A stretch of 64,000 nucleotides of DNA from Delphinapterus leucas (taxonomy: Eukaryota; Chordata; Mammalia; Artiodactyla; Monodontidae): positions 7,013,604 to 7,077,603 of the forward strand of contig NW_022098004.1 of the NCBI RefSeq assembly GCF_002288925.2, in the 5' to 3' direction. Positions 12,166 through 23,845 of the stretch are shown here, one piece after another. Positions within the stretch are counted from its first letter, which is position 1. Every line of letters starts with the position of its first letter. The notes beneath the pieces were generated by a model. It saw only the letters and a program-made list of their open reading frames with translations. It ran no database searches and was not told the origin of the DNA. The position numbers and the translations under genes were made by a program.

Positions 12166-13189
12166 CGGGCCCTGGCCCTCTGGCTCTGGCCTCCTTCGCT
12201 GCGCAGGGGAGGAGCTGCCCGGAAGCCAAGAGGGACAGCCTACCCAGCCTGCCCCTTCCCTTCCCGCCAAGTCGGCCCCCTTGGCCTGCCACAGGGCCCG
12301 GAACCCCATCACTTCAAAGTGACTCACCCTCGAGGGCCGGGTGGCTTGGTTTGGGCCTGGGGGGAGGGGGGGCGGCGAAGGGACCAGAGCCATGCTCACC
12401 CCTGACCACCCAGGTTTGCACCGGGTTCCCCAGGACCTCGGGAGTCCAAGGGCAGCCCTCGGCGACCGCCCAGCGGGAGCAGCAGAATGCCACCGGTGCT
12501 CAGGAAGTCGGGTGGGGCTCCCAGGCACAGATGCAGGGGGAGGAGGGGGAGCCCCAAGGCAGCCCCGACTCCTGGCTGCGCAGCGGTCCTGACTCTCTGT
12601 TCCCAGCAGGGCCCGGTTGCTCTCCCCGGACCCCCATGGGCTGCAGGCCAGCCCCGGCCCAGCAGGCCTCCCCTCGGTTTCTCCTGCTGCCCCCAACCCG
12701 GGTCCCACACTCCCTCTAGAGGCTTCCCTTGTCCCGCTCAACGCCCCCAAAGCGGTCATCCCCTGCCTTGTGCCCCGGACGCCAGGAGGCCAGGGGGAGG
12801 CTGGAATGTGCCATGCCTGAGGTCACAGCCCGAGTTTGATTTGAGTTGGGTTGAGACGAGAGGAAAATGGCCAAGAACAACTCGCTCATTTACTTCATTT
12901 CCAGACTTGGCGGCTGCCGGGGCCAGGCTTCCAAACCAAGCTGGCTTTGGCCAGGACATCTGCAGCAGCGCCGGCCACAAGGCACATCTGGATCCGCTTA
13001 GGGAGTTAAGAGCCATAAAGTTCTCTTAAGAAATTAGTTCCTGGGGAGCCTGGGTCTCCTGGGGACTGGGTGAGGGCCCCCCTTGGGCTAAGGACACCCG
13101 GAAAGCACCTCAGTGGGGACGGTGGACCTCTAGGTGTGCTTGGAGTCACAGTGTGCGCTCACGCACAAAACGGCTTGAGAGGGCAGGCA

Positions 13190-13545
13190 GGCCGAGCCCT
13201 GGCACTTCCTGCGGTGTGACCTTGGGCACCTCTCTTGACCTCTCTGAGCTGCTTGGCAAACCATCTCATCTCACCTCTCCTGCAAGAGAATGAACTCGGG
13301 AAAGGACCCAAAGTGCCATTTCCTAAGTTGCCACTGTGTGGTGGGGTCTAGTGAGTACTGGCCCACATACGAGGTGAATGAGCGAAGGAAACCGGGAATG
13401 AATGACCGAGACTCGGTTTCCTCATCTGTCAAATGGGGATGATAATCTCCACCACCCCCTCCCAAGGCTGTTCTGAGGACAGACGGGGAGAACAGCCTGA
13501 AGGCTCTGGCAGAGTATGGGCACACCCGTCCCTTAATGTTTAAGT
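13190..13545 (+). mobile_element. MIR SINE, interrupted or duplicated
   Basis: A first part carries 'gtgtgaccttgggcacct' and 'gacctctctgagct'. A second part from about 13410 carries 'ggtttcctcatctgtcaaat' plus 'ggggatgataat'. About 150 bases of unrelated sequence separate them. Confidence 0.75.
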
Positions 13546-13889
13546 CTGTCAACTGCAGACCTCACAGCCTGAGTCTTGGGAACCTGAACGCCCTGAGAAA
13601 ACCTAACCCACGCAACTGCCCCTGCACCCACTCACATGAGGTCTGACACACGCATTTACTCTGACCAGGCAGGTGACGAGCGTGCAAACCGACACGCAGA
13701 GAACACAGGGTGACAGCCTTGAGAATGGCCTTGGCTGAGCCCCCCTCAGCCTGTCAGGCACAGGGCCAGGCTCATGCCCAACACCTCACCTCTCGGCAGC
13801 AGGTCTGGGAGCTCAGGGTCATTAGCCCCGTGACACGGGCTCAGAGCAGCGGGGTGACTCAGTGGAGGAAGCGGCCAGCACCGTCATTC

Positions 13890-14090
13890 ATCAGCAATAC
13901 TACCTCCAGCAATTCCTCTTGCCTCGACTTCCCCATCTGCACCAGGGGATGACAGGAGCACCTATTTCATCAGGCCGTTTCTCACCTGTGTAAAACGGCA
14001 CCCACATAACTAAACAATCCCGAAAATGCTCAAAAACGTCTGGCGTATTTTAAGTGCTCAGCAAATGTTAACTCTTACTATTACTTCCAC
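13890..14090 (+). mobile_element. MIR SINE fragment, diverged
   Basis: 'ccccatctgcaccaggggat', 'gtgtaaaacggcacccacat' and 'taagtgctcagcaaatgtta' follow the MIR 3' order. Confidence 0.55.
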
Positions 14091-14159
14091 TGTCTGTCTA
14101 AACCTACAGCAAAATACATAAGCCACTGGTCCCCATTGTGTCCAGAGGGATGACCTGGA

Positions 14160-14675
14160 ATCTTCTAAGCTGGAGATCGCCATTGTGGACGCACGTTCAA
14201 ATCACCTGGGGAGTGTTTACAGATGGTGGTGTGTCCAGCAGTAACCAACCGCGTTTTGTGGGCACAATTAATCGGCATTTCTACGAGCAAGGATCATTTT
14301 TACATTATCATCAGCTTTCTAGAGTAGAGTCGTAAAATAGCTCCAAGACAATGAAAGGCAGAAAATAGCTCAGATGAGTGAGCGAGACAAGACGCCCAGG
14401 AATCTTTCCCCACCCATTTCAAAGTCATTTACAATATTTCTTGACAGACGTGATCTCAGAAATAGATGGATGTAGAATGTACTATCGTTGGAAAATTTAG
14501 AAACAATTCAAATGTCTGTCAAAGGAAACAATTCTGGTATATACGTGCAAGAGACTACTCTGCAGCTATTAAATTACATGATGTCATCATAAAAACCGAT
14601 GCCTGGGCCCCACCGCACATCGCGTGGACCCCAGTCTCTGGGGGTGGGGCCCGGGCAATCAGCATAGTCTCCTAA
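14160..14675 (+). mobile_element. MER5-type hAT element split by an old L1-like fragment
   Basis: The left part (about 14165-14230) has 'caaatcacctggggagtgt', and the right part (about 14590-14675) has 'gatgcctgggccccacc' and 'gggtggggcccgggca', as in the two halves of a MER5A-like nonautonomous element. Between them, 'aaacaattcaaatgtctgtc' and 'ctctgcagctattaaat' resemble an old L1 ORF2 end. Confidence 0.6.
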
Positions 14676-15954
14676 AGTCCCGCAGGTTCTCAAGGGCAGC
14701 CCAGGATGGGAGCTGCTGCCTTGGACAGAAAAGGGAGGTCGTCGGGGGCTGCCTGCAGGCAGGAGGGGAGGGAAGAGGGTGTGCCTGGGCAGAGGGCATT
14801 CCCAGGAGGGGACAGAGGGATAAGGAAGCTGAGAGTGGAGCAAAGGCAGGCCGACCGCTGAGGAGCAGAAGGGAGGCTGAGTTCCACACTTGCTCCAGAA
14901 GCCACCTGGCATCCTCCAGCCCTGTCCAGAGCCTCCGAGGACTGGATCTGTCCAATATTTCCACCACTTAACAGTCTGCAAAAGGCTGATCAATGGTCCT
15001 TCACTAGCCGTTCTGTCTACACACCCCACAGGCTCACTCCTGCCTCCCCTCCAGCTCTACCTGGACCAAGGGGAAGGGAGACGGTTTTTACTGTGAGGGT
15101 TTCTATAACCGAGTCACCTTTCTCCACTAGGCTCAAGGTGAACTTGCACCCCCTCCAGGCCCTTAGGGAGGCAGGAGGCCGTGGCAATGGCAACCCCGAA
15201 ACCTTGGCCCAGGCAGGGGCCGGCTGAGTGCCACCCAGCAGTTTCTGCTTCTGCACCTCATAGAACTTTTCCCCAGGCTGGCAAGTGCAGCTGCACAGCT
15301 GCCAAGGCTACTTCACCAAAACCGACTGCCACAAGGAAGGGGGACCAGCAGGGTCCACGAGGGAAGAATGGCTTCCACCAGGTGGGCCTCCAAGCTGATC
15401 TGGGGTGATGACGTCGAAACAAGACTGAAATTATTTTGACTTGTTTTCTTGCTTTCTGTAAAGCCACAGAGAAGGTTCCTGTTTTGTTCACCACCAAATC
15501 TCATGTCTAGAAGAAAACTGCACACAGGGTAGGTGTTCGACACACATTAACCAATTCTGTAACCTTGAAGTGATTATATACAGCATTGAGCTAAACTGGA
15601 TGCTGCCTTACACGAGTCCCCTGGAAGTCAAACGCATAAGGAAAAATATAACGGGTGGGAAACATGAAACGCAGACAATTCTTTCTACAGTCGTTGGTTT
15701 GGAGAAAGATCGCCATTATTTGCCTGAAGAGATAATGTACTGCAGGAGAGGCTGAGAAATTCTAGAAGCAGAGCTTGTAAACCACTGTGTCATATAAATA
15801 GCAGAAGCCATATCAGACCGGTGGTGAGGCTAGCTGGAGGAGGGGACAGCGAGTGAAGTCCCCAAACAGGACAGCAGGTGAGGCTGGGCTCAATGCACCA
15901 AGGCCTTGATGGGCCAACCCTTCTCACACAACAGGGTGGGCAGTGGATGCAGGC

Positions 15955-15976
15955 GGCAGGGAGGGAGGGAGGGAGG
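15955..15976. repeat. Short (GGGA)n run
   Basis: Five consecutive GGGA-type units in unique intronic DNA. Confidence 0.7.
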
Positions 15977-16179
15977 CGTTGAGGCCTTTGAGAGCTGCCA
16001 TGTTCTTGGATGCCTGCTCCAGCACAGCTCTCTTCTCCCTCAGGGTCAAAGCCAAAGTTCAAGCAAGGCCTTACACCGTCTGGCCCCTCCCTGACTCACT
16101 GACGTCAACTCCTACCACCCTCCTCAAGTTGACTGACTCTACTTCGACCACATTCATCTCCTTGCATTACTAGGAAATG

Positions 16180-16530
16180 CCAAGCTCCTACCCCAGGGCC
16201 TTTGTATGTGCTGAGATAACTGCATGGCTTGCTCCCTTACTTCCTTCAGGTATCTGCTAAAATGTCACCTCACCCAGATCTTCCCTGACCACCTTATTTA
16301 ACATGCCACCACACACAGACCCCTCCTCACTCATGCCAGCACTCCCATCCTCCTTACCCTGCTGTATTTTTCTCCATAGCATTTATCAGCAGCTGACAAG
16401 ATTCTCTATTTCCTTCTTCTTCCTACAGGGGCCCAGGGGCTCCGAGAGGGTCAGGACCTTGTCTGCTCTGCTCTGTGCCTTGAACAGCACCTGGCGCACA
16501 GCGGATACTCCAGCCACACCTGCCGGATGA
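16180..16530 (+). mobile_element. L2 LINE 3' end
   Basis: 'cagggcctttgtatgtgct', 'aaatgtcacctcacccagat', 'cttccctgaccacct', 'atagcatttatcagcagctg' and the tail 'agcacctggcgcacagcgga' give a long, well-ordered L2 match. Confidence 0.85.
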
Positions 16531-16540
16531 AGGAGCGAGC

Positions 16541-16555
16541 GGGCGGGCGGGCGGG
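16541..16555. repeat. (GGGC)n run, possible G-quadruplex
   Basis: Four GGG tracts separated by single C on the plus strand, which is the template strand for CMIP. Confidence 0.6.
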
Positions 16556-16924
16556 CGAGCAAGCTCTGCTCGTCCCATGACTCGCCTCATTTGGTTCCTC
16601 CTCACAGGTGACCCTGTGAGACGGGCACCGTCTCACCCCCATTTTACAGAAGAATGGGCTTGGCTTAGAATGTGGTGGAGCCTGGACACTCCCAGCTCCG
16701 GGGGCTCCAAAGCCCAGGCATGTCACTTCCCGCCGAAGTGGCTGATGTAGCGTGTGGGGCCTGCCCGATCCCATCGAGCCAAACACCCTCCTGTCTCGGA
16801 GACTGCTGGCACCTGCAGGACGCGGATACTCCCAGCTCTCCATCTTCCTGCCCAGAGGCTGCAGGACGGAGGCTCCTCCTCTCCTACCTCCAGGCCCCAG
16901 GCCAGCCCCACTCTCCCCTGCTGT

Positions 16925-17385
16925 GGAAGGCACAGTAACGGCCCCCAAGGACGTCCTTGCCCTAATCCCTGTGAATATGTTACTGTACATGGTAAATGGA
17001 ACTTTGCAGATGCAGCTAAGCCAGGGATCTTGAGATGGGGATACTGTCCTGGATTACCTGGGTGGCCCCAATGTCATCACAAGGGTCCTTATAAGAGGGA
17101 GGCAGGAGGGTCAGAGTCAGAGAAGGACACGTGACAACAGAAGTAGAGGCTGGCCTGATACCGCCGTGAACCAAAAAATTCAAGCAGCCTCTAGAAACTG
17201 GAAAAGGCAGGAAACAAATTTTTCCCTAAAGCTTCTAGAAGGAATGCAAAACTTGGTTTTAGCCTGCATGAGACCCATTTTTGGACTTCTGACCTCCATA
17301 AGTGTATGAAAATAAATGCATTCTGTTTTAAGCCACCAAATTTGTGGTACTTTGTTACAGCAGCCAGGGGAAACCAACGCACCCC
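16925..17385 (+). mobile_element. MaLR-type LTR (MLT family)
   Basis: The ordered segments 'gccctaatccctgtgaatat', 'ggaactttgcagatgcag', 'gatcttgagatggggata', 'cacaagggtccttataagag', 'gcctctagaaactgg' and 'ttaagccaccaaatttgtgg' match a solitary MaLR-like LTR. No internal region is seen. The exact subfamily is from memory. Confidence 0.7.
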
Positions 17386-17484
17386 TGCACCCTCAGCTCA
17401 GGGGGTGCTGCCCTGGCCTCGGCGTGGTCTGACCTCATGCAGATGCTCCAGGGACTTCTTCTTTCACAATTATCCATCAGTGGC

Positions 17485-17765
17485 TGGGAGCTTGAACTGT
17501 GACGCCAGGCAGCCCGTTCAACTTCAGCCTCCACCTCTCACAAGCTGTGCAACCTTGGAAATGTTTCCCAACTTCTCTGTGCCACCTTCTCCTCATCTCT
17601 TACACAGGGCCAGTATCTCCTGCAAGTGCCGTGAATCCTGCAGAGAAATCTGGGCTGTGGAGAGTGGAAACTGTGCCCACCTTATCCACCACGTACCCCC
17701 AGAGTGCCTAACAGTGCCAGGCTATCAGGTCTAATATTTGTTGAATGAATGAATGAATGAGTGAG
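17485..17765 (+). mobile_element. MIR-like SINE ending in (GAAT)n
   Basis: A degraded 'caagctgtgcaaccttgg' segment, then 'ctctgtgccacct', then 'gtgcctaacagtgccaggc' and TTGTTGAATGAATGAATGAA. The last part may be an L2-type tail. Confidence 0.6.
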
Positions 17766-17991
17766 GCCCAAAGCATCAGAAGAACTCAGACACAAACCAT
17801 GTGACATGGTGTTCCTGAAGGAAGCCAAGCCAGGCCCTGAAGGTCGCATGGCTTCTCCTGGGTCGACGCCGGTGGATATAACTGGGCAGAGGAAGCACTG
17901 ATGGCCCAGGCCTTCCAGTGAAAATGCTGTGTCCAGCTTCAAGACTGGCCTCAGATCGCCACCGCACTGGCCAACCTGCCCTCTCCCTTCT

Positions 17992-18336
17992 TGGTTTGTT
18001 TTTTTTTTTTAAATTGATTGATTGATTGATTGATTGATTGCCGTGTTGGGCCTTCGTTGCTGCGCACAGGCTTTCTCTAGTTGTGGTGAGCAGGGGCTAC
18101 TCTTCGTTGTGGTGTGCGGGCTTCTCACTGCAGTGGCTTCTCGTTGCGGAGCACGGGCTCTAGGCGCACGGGCTTCAGTAGTCGTGGCGCACGGGCTCTA
18201 GAGCGCAGACTCAGTAGTTGTGGCGCACGGGCTTAGCTGCTCCGCCGCATGTGGGATCTTCCCGGACCAGGGCTCGAACCCATGTCCCCTGCAATGGCAG
18301 GCGGATTCTTAACCACTGCGCCACCAGGGAAGCCCT
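17992..18336 (-). mobile_element. CHR SINE, long form, with 13-bp target-site duplication
   Basis: Minus-strand tRNA-like head ending at 18336, then the extended body with 'ctctagagcgcagactcag'-type repeats, ending in an (ATTG)n and T-rich tail at 17992-18041. CCCTCTCCCTTCT at 17979-17991 recurs exactly at 18337-18349. Confidence 0.95.
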
Positions 18337-18499
18337 CCCTCTCCCTTCTGCTTCAGGAGAGCCCCCCATCACGATGGCTGCATGGCGGCTGATGGGGCCC
18401 CACCTGTCTTTCCCCAGTAACGTATGAGCAAATCATGTCCCCTTTAGCGCCAGCTCATGGGGAAACATGTCATTATGACATCTCCCCTGCACGGGGCTC

Positions 18500-18585
18500 C
18501 TGTAGGGGTAAAATGAGAGAAGGCGAATGAAGTGTACAGTGCCTGGCATACACTTAGTGCTCCATAAATGCTAGTGCGTTTTTAG
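18500..18585 (+). mobile_element. MIR 3' end fragment
   Basis: 'acagtgcctggcatacactt' followed by 'agtgctccataaatgct' is the MIR 3' end. Confidence 0.65.
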
Positions 18586-18689
18586 TGATTTTATCCCATA
18601 GCACACGTTTGAGAAACTATAGGTCCCCCTTTCGAAATCACATATAAATAGGACTAATTGCGGGGGGCGGGGACAGCAGAAAGGGTCGG

Positions 18690-19025
18690 GTCAGGGCTCT
18701 GGACTCACACAAAGATTTGAAGCTGTGCGAGCCTGGATAAATTGCTGAACCTCTCTGAACCTGTTTCCTTATCTATAAAGTGGAGATCACATGTAGCCCC
18801 AAAGAAGCGCTACAGCACAGTGAAATCATGCGCATCAGTCACTCTCACACTAGAATCACTTCAGGAGCTGTTTAAAAAAGCCCAGGGCCCAGGCCTCCCC
18901 TGGACCAATGCACTCAGCATCCCCAGGTTATGAAGACCACCTGAGTGGCTGCACAGTACAACCAGGTCAGAGAAACACGGATGTTTGTATGCACCTGGCA
19001 CATAGTAAGTGCTCAGGAAATTCAA
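18690..19025 (+). mobile_element. MIR SINE split by a MER5-type insertion
   Basis: The MIR 5' part (about 18690-18800, 'aacctctctgaacctgtttc') and its 3' end (about 18985-19025, 'cctggcacatagtaagtgct') are separated by about 185 bases. These include 'ctagaatcacttcaggagct' and GCCCAGGGCCCAGGC, typical of a MER5-type hAT element at about 18828-18905. Confidence 0.7.
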
Positions 19026-19139
19026 GCTTTCCTCACTATTTCATCAACTGGCAAGGCTTTTCCTTCATTCATTCAACATACATTTGTAGAGCGCCTAGTA
19101 CACGCCTCGCCTCGTAGATGCAAATTCACAGGTTTAAAC

Positions 19140-19336
19140 CATGTGCTGGTTGCCAAGGGCTGGGGGTTGGGGGATGGGGAGTAAGTGTTAATGGGCACAG
19201 GGTTTCCTCTTGGGGTGAGGAAATATTTTGGAACTAGATCGAGGTGGCGGTCGCACAACACTGCGAATGCACTAAGTGCCGTCGAACTGTCCACTTCAAA
19301 ATGGTTGGATTTTGTCAATCTCACCTCAATAGAAAA
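19140..19336 (+). mobile_element. Old LINE-1 (L1M) 3' end, copy 1
   Basis: 'ggttgccaagggctgggggt', 'gggtttcctcttggggtga', 'cacttcaaaatggttg' and 'caatctcacctcaatag' plus a poly(A) run form an L1M 3'UTR. Confidence 0.75.
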
Positions 19337-19339
19337 AAA

Positions 19340-19628
19340 AAATCACAATCCAGACACAAAAGGACGAATACTGTGATTCCACTTTTATGAGGTACCTGAA
19401 GTGGTCAAATTCAGAGGCAGAAAGTAGAATGATGGCTGCGTGGGGCTGGGAGGATGGGGAGTTAGTGTTTCACGGGTGCAGAGTTTCAGTTTGGGAAGAG
19501 AGAAAGTTCTGGAGACGGATGGTGATGACGGTTGCACAACAAGTGAATGTACTTAGCGCTGCACACTTAAAAATGGTGAAAATGGTAAAACTGCATCTTC
19601 TGTGTATTTTACCACAGTTTAAAAAGTC
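19340..19628 (+). mobile_element. Old LINE-1 (L1M) 3' end, copy 2
   Basis: A second run of the same 3'UTR segments: 'gattccacttttatgaggta', 'agaatgatggctg', 'gagtttcagtttgggaagag', 'cacttaaaaatggtgaaaat'. It begins farther upstream in the consensus than copy 1 and follows it directly. Confidence 0.75.
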
Positions 19629-20689
19629 ATAAGCTGACCTTCCAAGACATCACGATAAATAAACTTGCCGGGGCCCACCGGAGCGTCCCCAGCACACAAC
19701 TCACTTCTGTCCGAGGCGACACCTTCCCAGCTTTTCCAGGCCAGCGACCTCGAGTACCAAACGCCCTCTTTACAAACAGGATGGAGACTGTGCATTTGTT
19801 TTCTCTACTGGGCAAAGCCAGATTAAGTAAAGAAAACAGAGGATCCCTCCCCTCCCCCCAGGAAAGACTCTGCCGGGTCAATAGCAGAACTAAAAGGGCC
19901 GGAGCACACTTTCACTTCCCGCTCCCCCCAGGCCCCGCGTCCGGATGTCCAGCCAAGCCCAGGCATGGGGGCAGGTGCTGCCCTTCAGGCGGGTCTGGAG
20001 GGCCGGGCGTGCAGCCCAGGAAACAAGACACAGCGACGCCGCCTCCAGGAGGCAACTTCTGCAGCTGAGGCTGAGAGGGGCCGCCGGCCCGCACTGTGCA
20101 CCGCTGGGCACGTCACTTCCCTGTCTCGCCCTCAACGTCCTCACCTGAGAGACAGGATTCAGGCAGGAAAGGCAAATGAGCCGCCTAGGGTTCTCAGGTG
20201 GCATTTGGGTTCCACGGGGCACCAGGATGGACCAGTGATGACCGCCATCAGCGGGCTGGGGGAGGGAGGTGACAACGCATGGTCCAGTCCTGGACGAGCT
20301 CCCCTAGACAGCAATTCCCATGAGGTCCCATGAACCTTCCTTCCAGATCTGGAACACACTCAGTGGCCTCCCTGACTGACACACGTCCCTTCAACTTCTG
20401 CTCGCATATGTCCTGTCTCAGGGAGCTCACTACCTCTTCTGGTAGCCTATTCTTGCACATACAGGAAGCCAAATCTCTGCCTTCAACCCTTTCTCAAGGA
20501 GCATAGTTCCAATCTCTGATACTGTAAAGAATAAGACAGTTCTTTGTTCTACTTTACACCCTTGATGAAGAAAACTTACTCCATATCCCGGCTCCTGTTA
20601 AAAGAGTTCCTTCCACTGTTCTACATGTGGGCAGGTTTCCCAAGGATGGCCTGTTTTAGAAACGCGAGGGTACATCTGTGCCCTGCTTA

Positions 20690-21050
20690 CCATGTGTCTT
20701 CCTGACTACATTTCCTAGACTCCCCTGAAGCTAGGAATTGCTTTGTGACTCGGTCTGGCCAATAAGATGAAAGCAGAAGTCTCCTTAAAAAAGAAGTCCT
20801 TTCCCACTCTCCCTCCCACTCCCACTTCCTGCTATTACTGCTAACTGGAATGCAGATGCGACAGCAGAAACCTGAGCAGCTACTTGAACCAGGAGGCAAG
20901 GTGCTAAGACCAGTGGGGCAGCAAGGCAGAAGAAGCACCTTGGGTCCGTGAAGAGCACAGACCAACCACACTAGTCCTAACATGATAGCCTATACCCTAG
21001 ACTTTTACGTGAGAGAAAAATGCAAAACTTCGGTTTGTTTAACCTGCTGG
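20690..21050 (+). mobile_element. Old LTR-like interspersed repeat, family not named
   Basis: 'ctcccctgaagctaggaatt', 'tgtgactcggtctggccaat', 'aagatgaaagcagaagtct' and 'ggaatgcagatgcgacag' recall a common old mammalian repeat with a MaLR-like layout. I cannot give a family name with confidence. Confidence 0.45.
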
Positions 21051-21319
21051 GGTTCTTTAATATTTTGTGAACCCTGAACCCAAATACAGGATAAATCAAG
21101 TCTTACTGCCAATGATTAAAGAGTCTGTCTGCCTTCACACAAGACAGAGCACCCTGCCATCTTCAGTGGGAGAGGAGGTAACCCCAGTCGCCAGGCCCTG
21201 GTGATTTCAACATACAGCCCCTACCATGCCCTAATATCTTCCCCTTAGGAATTCAGGGCCAACATTTCCAAGGTTGATGTGCTCCTGCCAAGTCAGTGGA
21301 TGGACTGGTTTTACCAGTG

Positions 21320-21480
21320 GGTGATAATATAACTAGCCACCATTTAGCAAGCACGTACTATATGCTCCAGGTGCTCTGCCCAATTCTGCATGAATTATCT
21401 TAGCCCCACAAGATGGAAACAGCCATATCACAGGTGGAGTCCAAAGACGTCCAGCACGTTAGAGGTAAAACCGAGGACCC
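21320..21480 (-). mobile_element. MIR SINE fragment, diverged
   Basis: 'agcaagcacgtactatatgc', 'ccaggtgctctgcccaatt' and 'gaattatcttagccccacaa' are in reverse MIR order. Confidence 0.6.
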
Positions 21481-21749
21481 AACCCTCTTCACTGTCTCCT
21501 GAAGATTTTCAGGAGGTCCAACGGGCTGAACTTGGCTGCCGCTGGGAAGTGAGGACATGAGGAAGGGAGGGGTGGGGAGAGGATGAGAAGGAGGAGAGGA
21601 TGGGGTCAGCAGGAAAAGCCCTTCACTCCGCAAAGGGGGATGTTTGTAAAGAGTTCAGAGCTGAGAGAAAGGCAAGGGCTACAACCAGAGAGCAGAGAGG
21701 GGCACACATGGGAAAGTCAGGAGTCGCAGCTGGAATGGTGGATTTCTTA

Positions 21750-22110
21750 CACCGGGTGTCATGTTCACATACTACTATACATACTGCTTTGGATGGCTAA
21801 AACTGTTCAGCATCTTAAAAGGCGAGGGAGAGGGCTTCCCTGGTGGCGCAGTGGTTGAGAGTCCGCCTGCCGATGCAGGGGACACGGGTTCGTGCCCCGG
21901 TCCGGGGGGATCCCACATGGCGCGGAGCGGCTGGGCCCGTGAGCCATGGCCGCTGAGCCTGCGCGTCCGGAGCCTGTGCTCCGCAACGGGAGAGGCCGCA
22001 ACGGTGAGAGGCCCGCGTAGCACAAAAAAAAAAAAAAAAAAAAAAAGAGGAGAGGGAGAATGTGCAGTTTATCTTATGTCAATTACACCTCAATAAAGAG
22101 GATTTTTTTT
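21750..22110 (+). mobile_element. Old L1-like 3' end carrying a CHR SINE
   Basis: 'ggatggctaaaactgttcag' before the SINE and 'gtcaattacacctcaataaa' after it look like the two sides of an L1M 3' end. The inserted SINE is listed separately. Confidence 0.5.
21832..22046 (+). mobile_element. CHR-2-like SINE, short form
   Basis: Begins GGGCTTCCCTGGTGGCGCAG, has the B-box-like GGGTTCGTGCCCC, ends GTGAGAGGCCCGCG plus a tail of about 24 A. The flanks share GAGGGAGA (before and after), an imperfect target-site duplication. Confidence 0.92.
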
Positions 22111-23034
22111 AATGTACCCAGGGCGGGGGCGGGGAGATGGGAAAGAGGGGAGGGAAGGGTTAAGACCTCCGAACACAACGGCATCTCATCACACGCGTGC
22201 TCCTCTCTGCCCCAGGGAAGGCCAGCCATGCTGACCGCAACAGCTCCATCCACGAAGCCACAAGCCCTCTTGTGAAACGGGCCACTTCACCTCCACGTTG
22301 CTGAAGGCTCCTTAGGTGAAATAACGTCTCAGAGCTTCCAGAATGAGTCACCCTCGAGCCTGCCCACCCCAGAACCACGTTCCGCCCACCAGCAGTTTCG
22401 ACAAACAAGTGGCCGGTCCCCTCCCACCCCCCATGGCGGGGCTGGCGGGGCCTCGGAGCAGACACCGTCCTGGGCTTGCTCCCTGGCCCTAAGGTTGGGG
22501 GAAGGGGAGGAGGAAGGGGCGCCCCACAGGGAGGTGCCTCCAGCACAGCCCCTCTGCAGCTCTTTTCACAGGTGGGCATGGATTCTCTGCTGTCCCCACG
22601 GCCCCCCTTCCAGGAACTGTGGCGGACGCAGGGCAGGAGGCTGGGGTCCGCCTTCTCCAGCGGCCTGACTCCGTTCACCGCGGAGATCCTCACGTGGCAC
22701 CTCCCCCTGAAGGTCTGGACTGAAACTCAGAAGCCTGCACGAATCCCCACGGGGAGCAGCAGTGGTGTGGGGTTTGCCCGGCCCAGGTGGGCCCTGGCTA
22801 ACTGCCAGCTCATGGTCGGGGGAGAATAAGTCAGTGATAAGTGACTCAATGCAAAGATCAGCAGTTTTCCTCCCATCACCCATGTGGACCTCTCCACGCT
22901 CAAGAAGGTACAAACTCCGATGACCCCGGGCTCGGGCAGGTGAGGAACCTGAGTTCAGGGGGCCGGCTAAGGCCAGGGTGAGTGGAGGGTGTATGCCCAG
23001 CCCCAAGCAGGCACGTACACAGCCAGGAGCAGCC

Positions 23035-23205
23035 TTGGGTCACCGCCTGCCTCGGTTTCCCCAGCTGCAGGAGGAGGCTGATAACAAAGACACCTGCGGC
23101 ACGGAACCGTCCTGACGATCAGAGGAGGGAAGAGACACAAGTCGTTTAGAACCGCGCCAGGCACATAGTGAGCGACACAGAAGTGTTTGCTTTTGTTGTT
23201 ATTAT
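23035..23205 (+). mobile_element. MIR SINE fragment
   Basis: 'tgcctcggtttccccagctg', 'gaaccgcgccaggcacatag' and a final TTGTTGTTATTATTA match the MIR 3' half. Confidence 0.65.
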
Positions 23206-23634
23206 TAGAAAATGGAAATCCGGATTTTTTTAGGGGAACTCTCCCGATTTTCAAATGCGGACAACTTACTGAAGCATTTTTTTTTCCGAAATACTGTGTG
23301 GGCCAAACAAAACAGATAGGAGACTGGACTTGGCCCACGGGTCTCCGCTTGTCACCTCTGCTCAGTGTGCCCCCTGCTTCCCTCCAAGGCAGTCAGGTCC
23401 CACAGCCATCGCAAACCACCAGCCACCAGCCAGGATCTGAGATCACCCCACTTCCAGCACCAGCTTCCAGCCCATGAACCTCTTAATGGGAAATAAATGT
23501 TTCCGTCAACCCGCACCTGACTCTCACACCAAAAGGACAGAAACTACTAGTTCCTACCCACCACATCCAAGTTGCCAGTTTTCTTTCATAGGAAGGGGGG
23601 GAAAAAGAAAGGACCTATTAAAAACAAAAAAGAA

Positions 23635-23845
23635 GGGCTTCCCTGGTGGCGCAGTGGTTGAGAGTCCGCCTGCCGATGCAGGGGACGCGGGTTCGTGCCC
23701 CGGTCCGGGAGGATCCCACGTGCCGCGGAGCGGCTGGGCCCGTGAGCCATGGCCGCTGGGCCTGCGTGTCCGGAGCCTCTGCTCCGCGGCGGGAGAGGTC
23801 ACAGCGGTGAGAGGCCCGCGGACCACAAAAAAAAAGAAGAGAGAA
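23635..23845 (+). mobile_element. CHR-2-like SINE, short form
   Basis: Full head, B box and body as in the copy at 21832, with an A-rich tail. AAAAAAGAA flanks both ends. The body keeps many CpGs (for example CCGCGGAGCGGC), consistent with a fairly young insertion. Confidence 0.92.

Noticed and set aside
21832..22046. Possible tRNA gene because of A- and B-box-like segments
   Set aside because: The boxes belong to the tRNA-derived head of a CHR SINE. No cloverleaf with a complete acceptor stem is present, and the same sequence recurs many times in the window.
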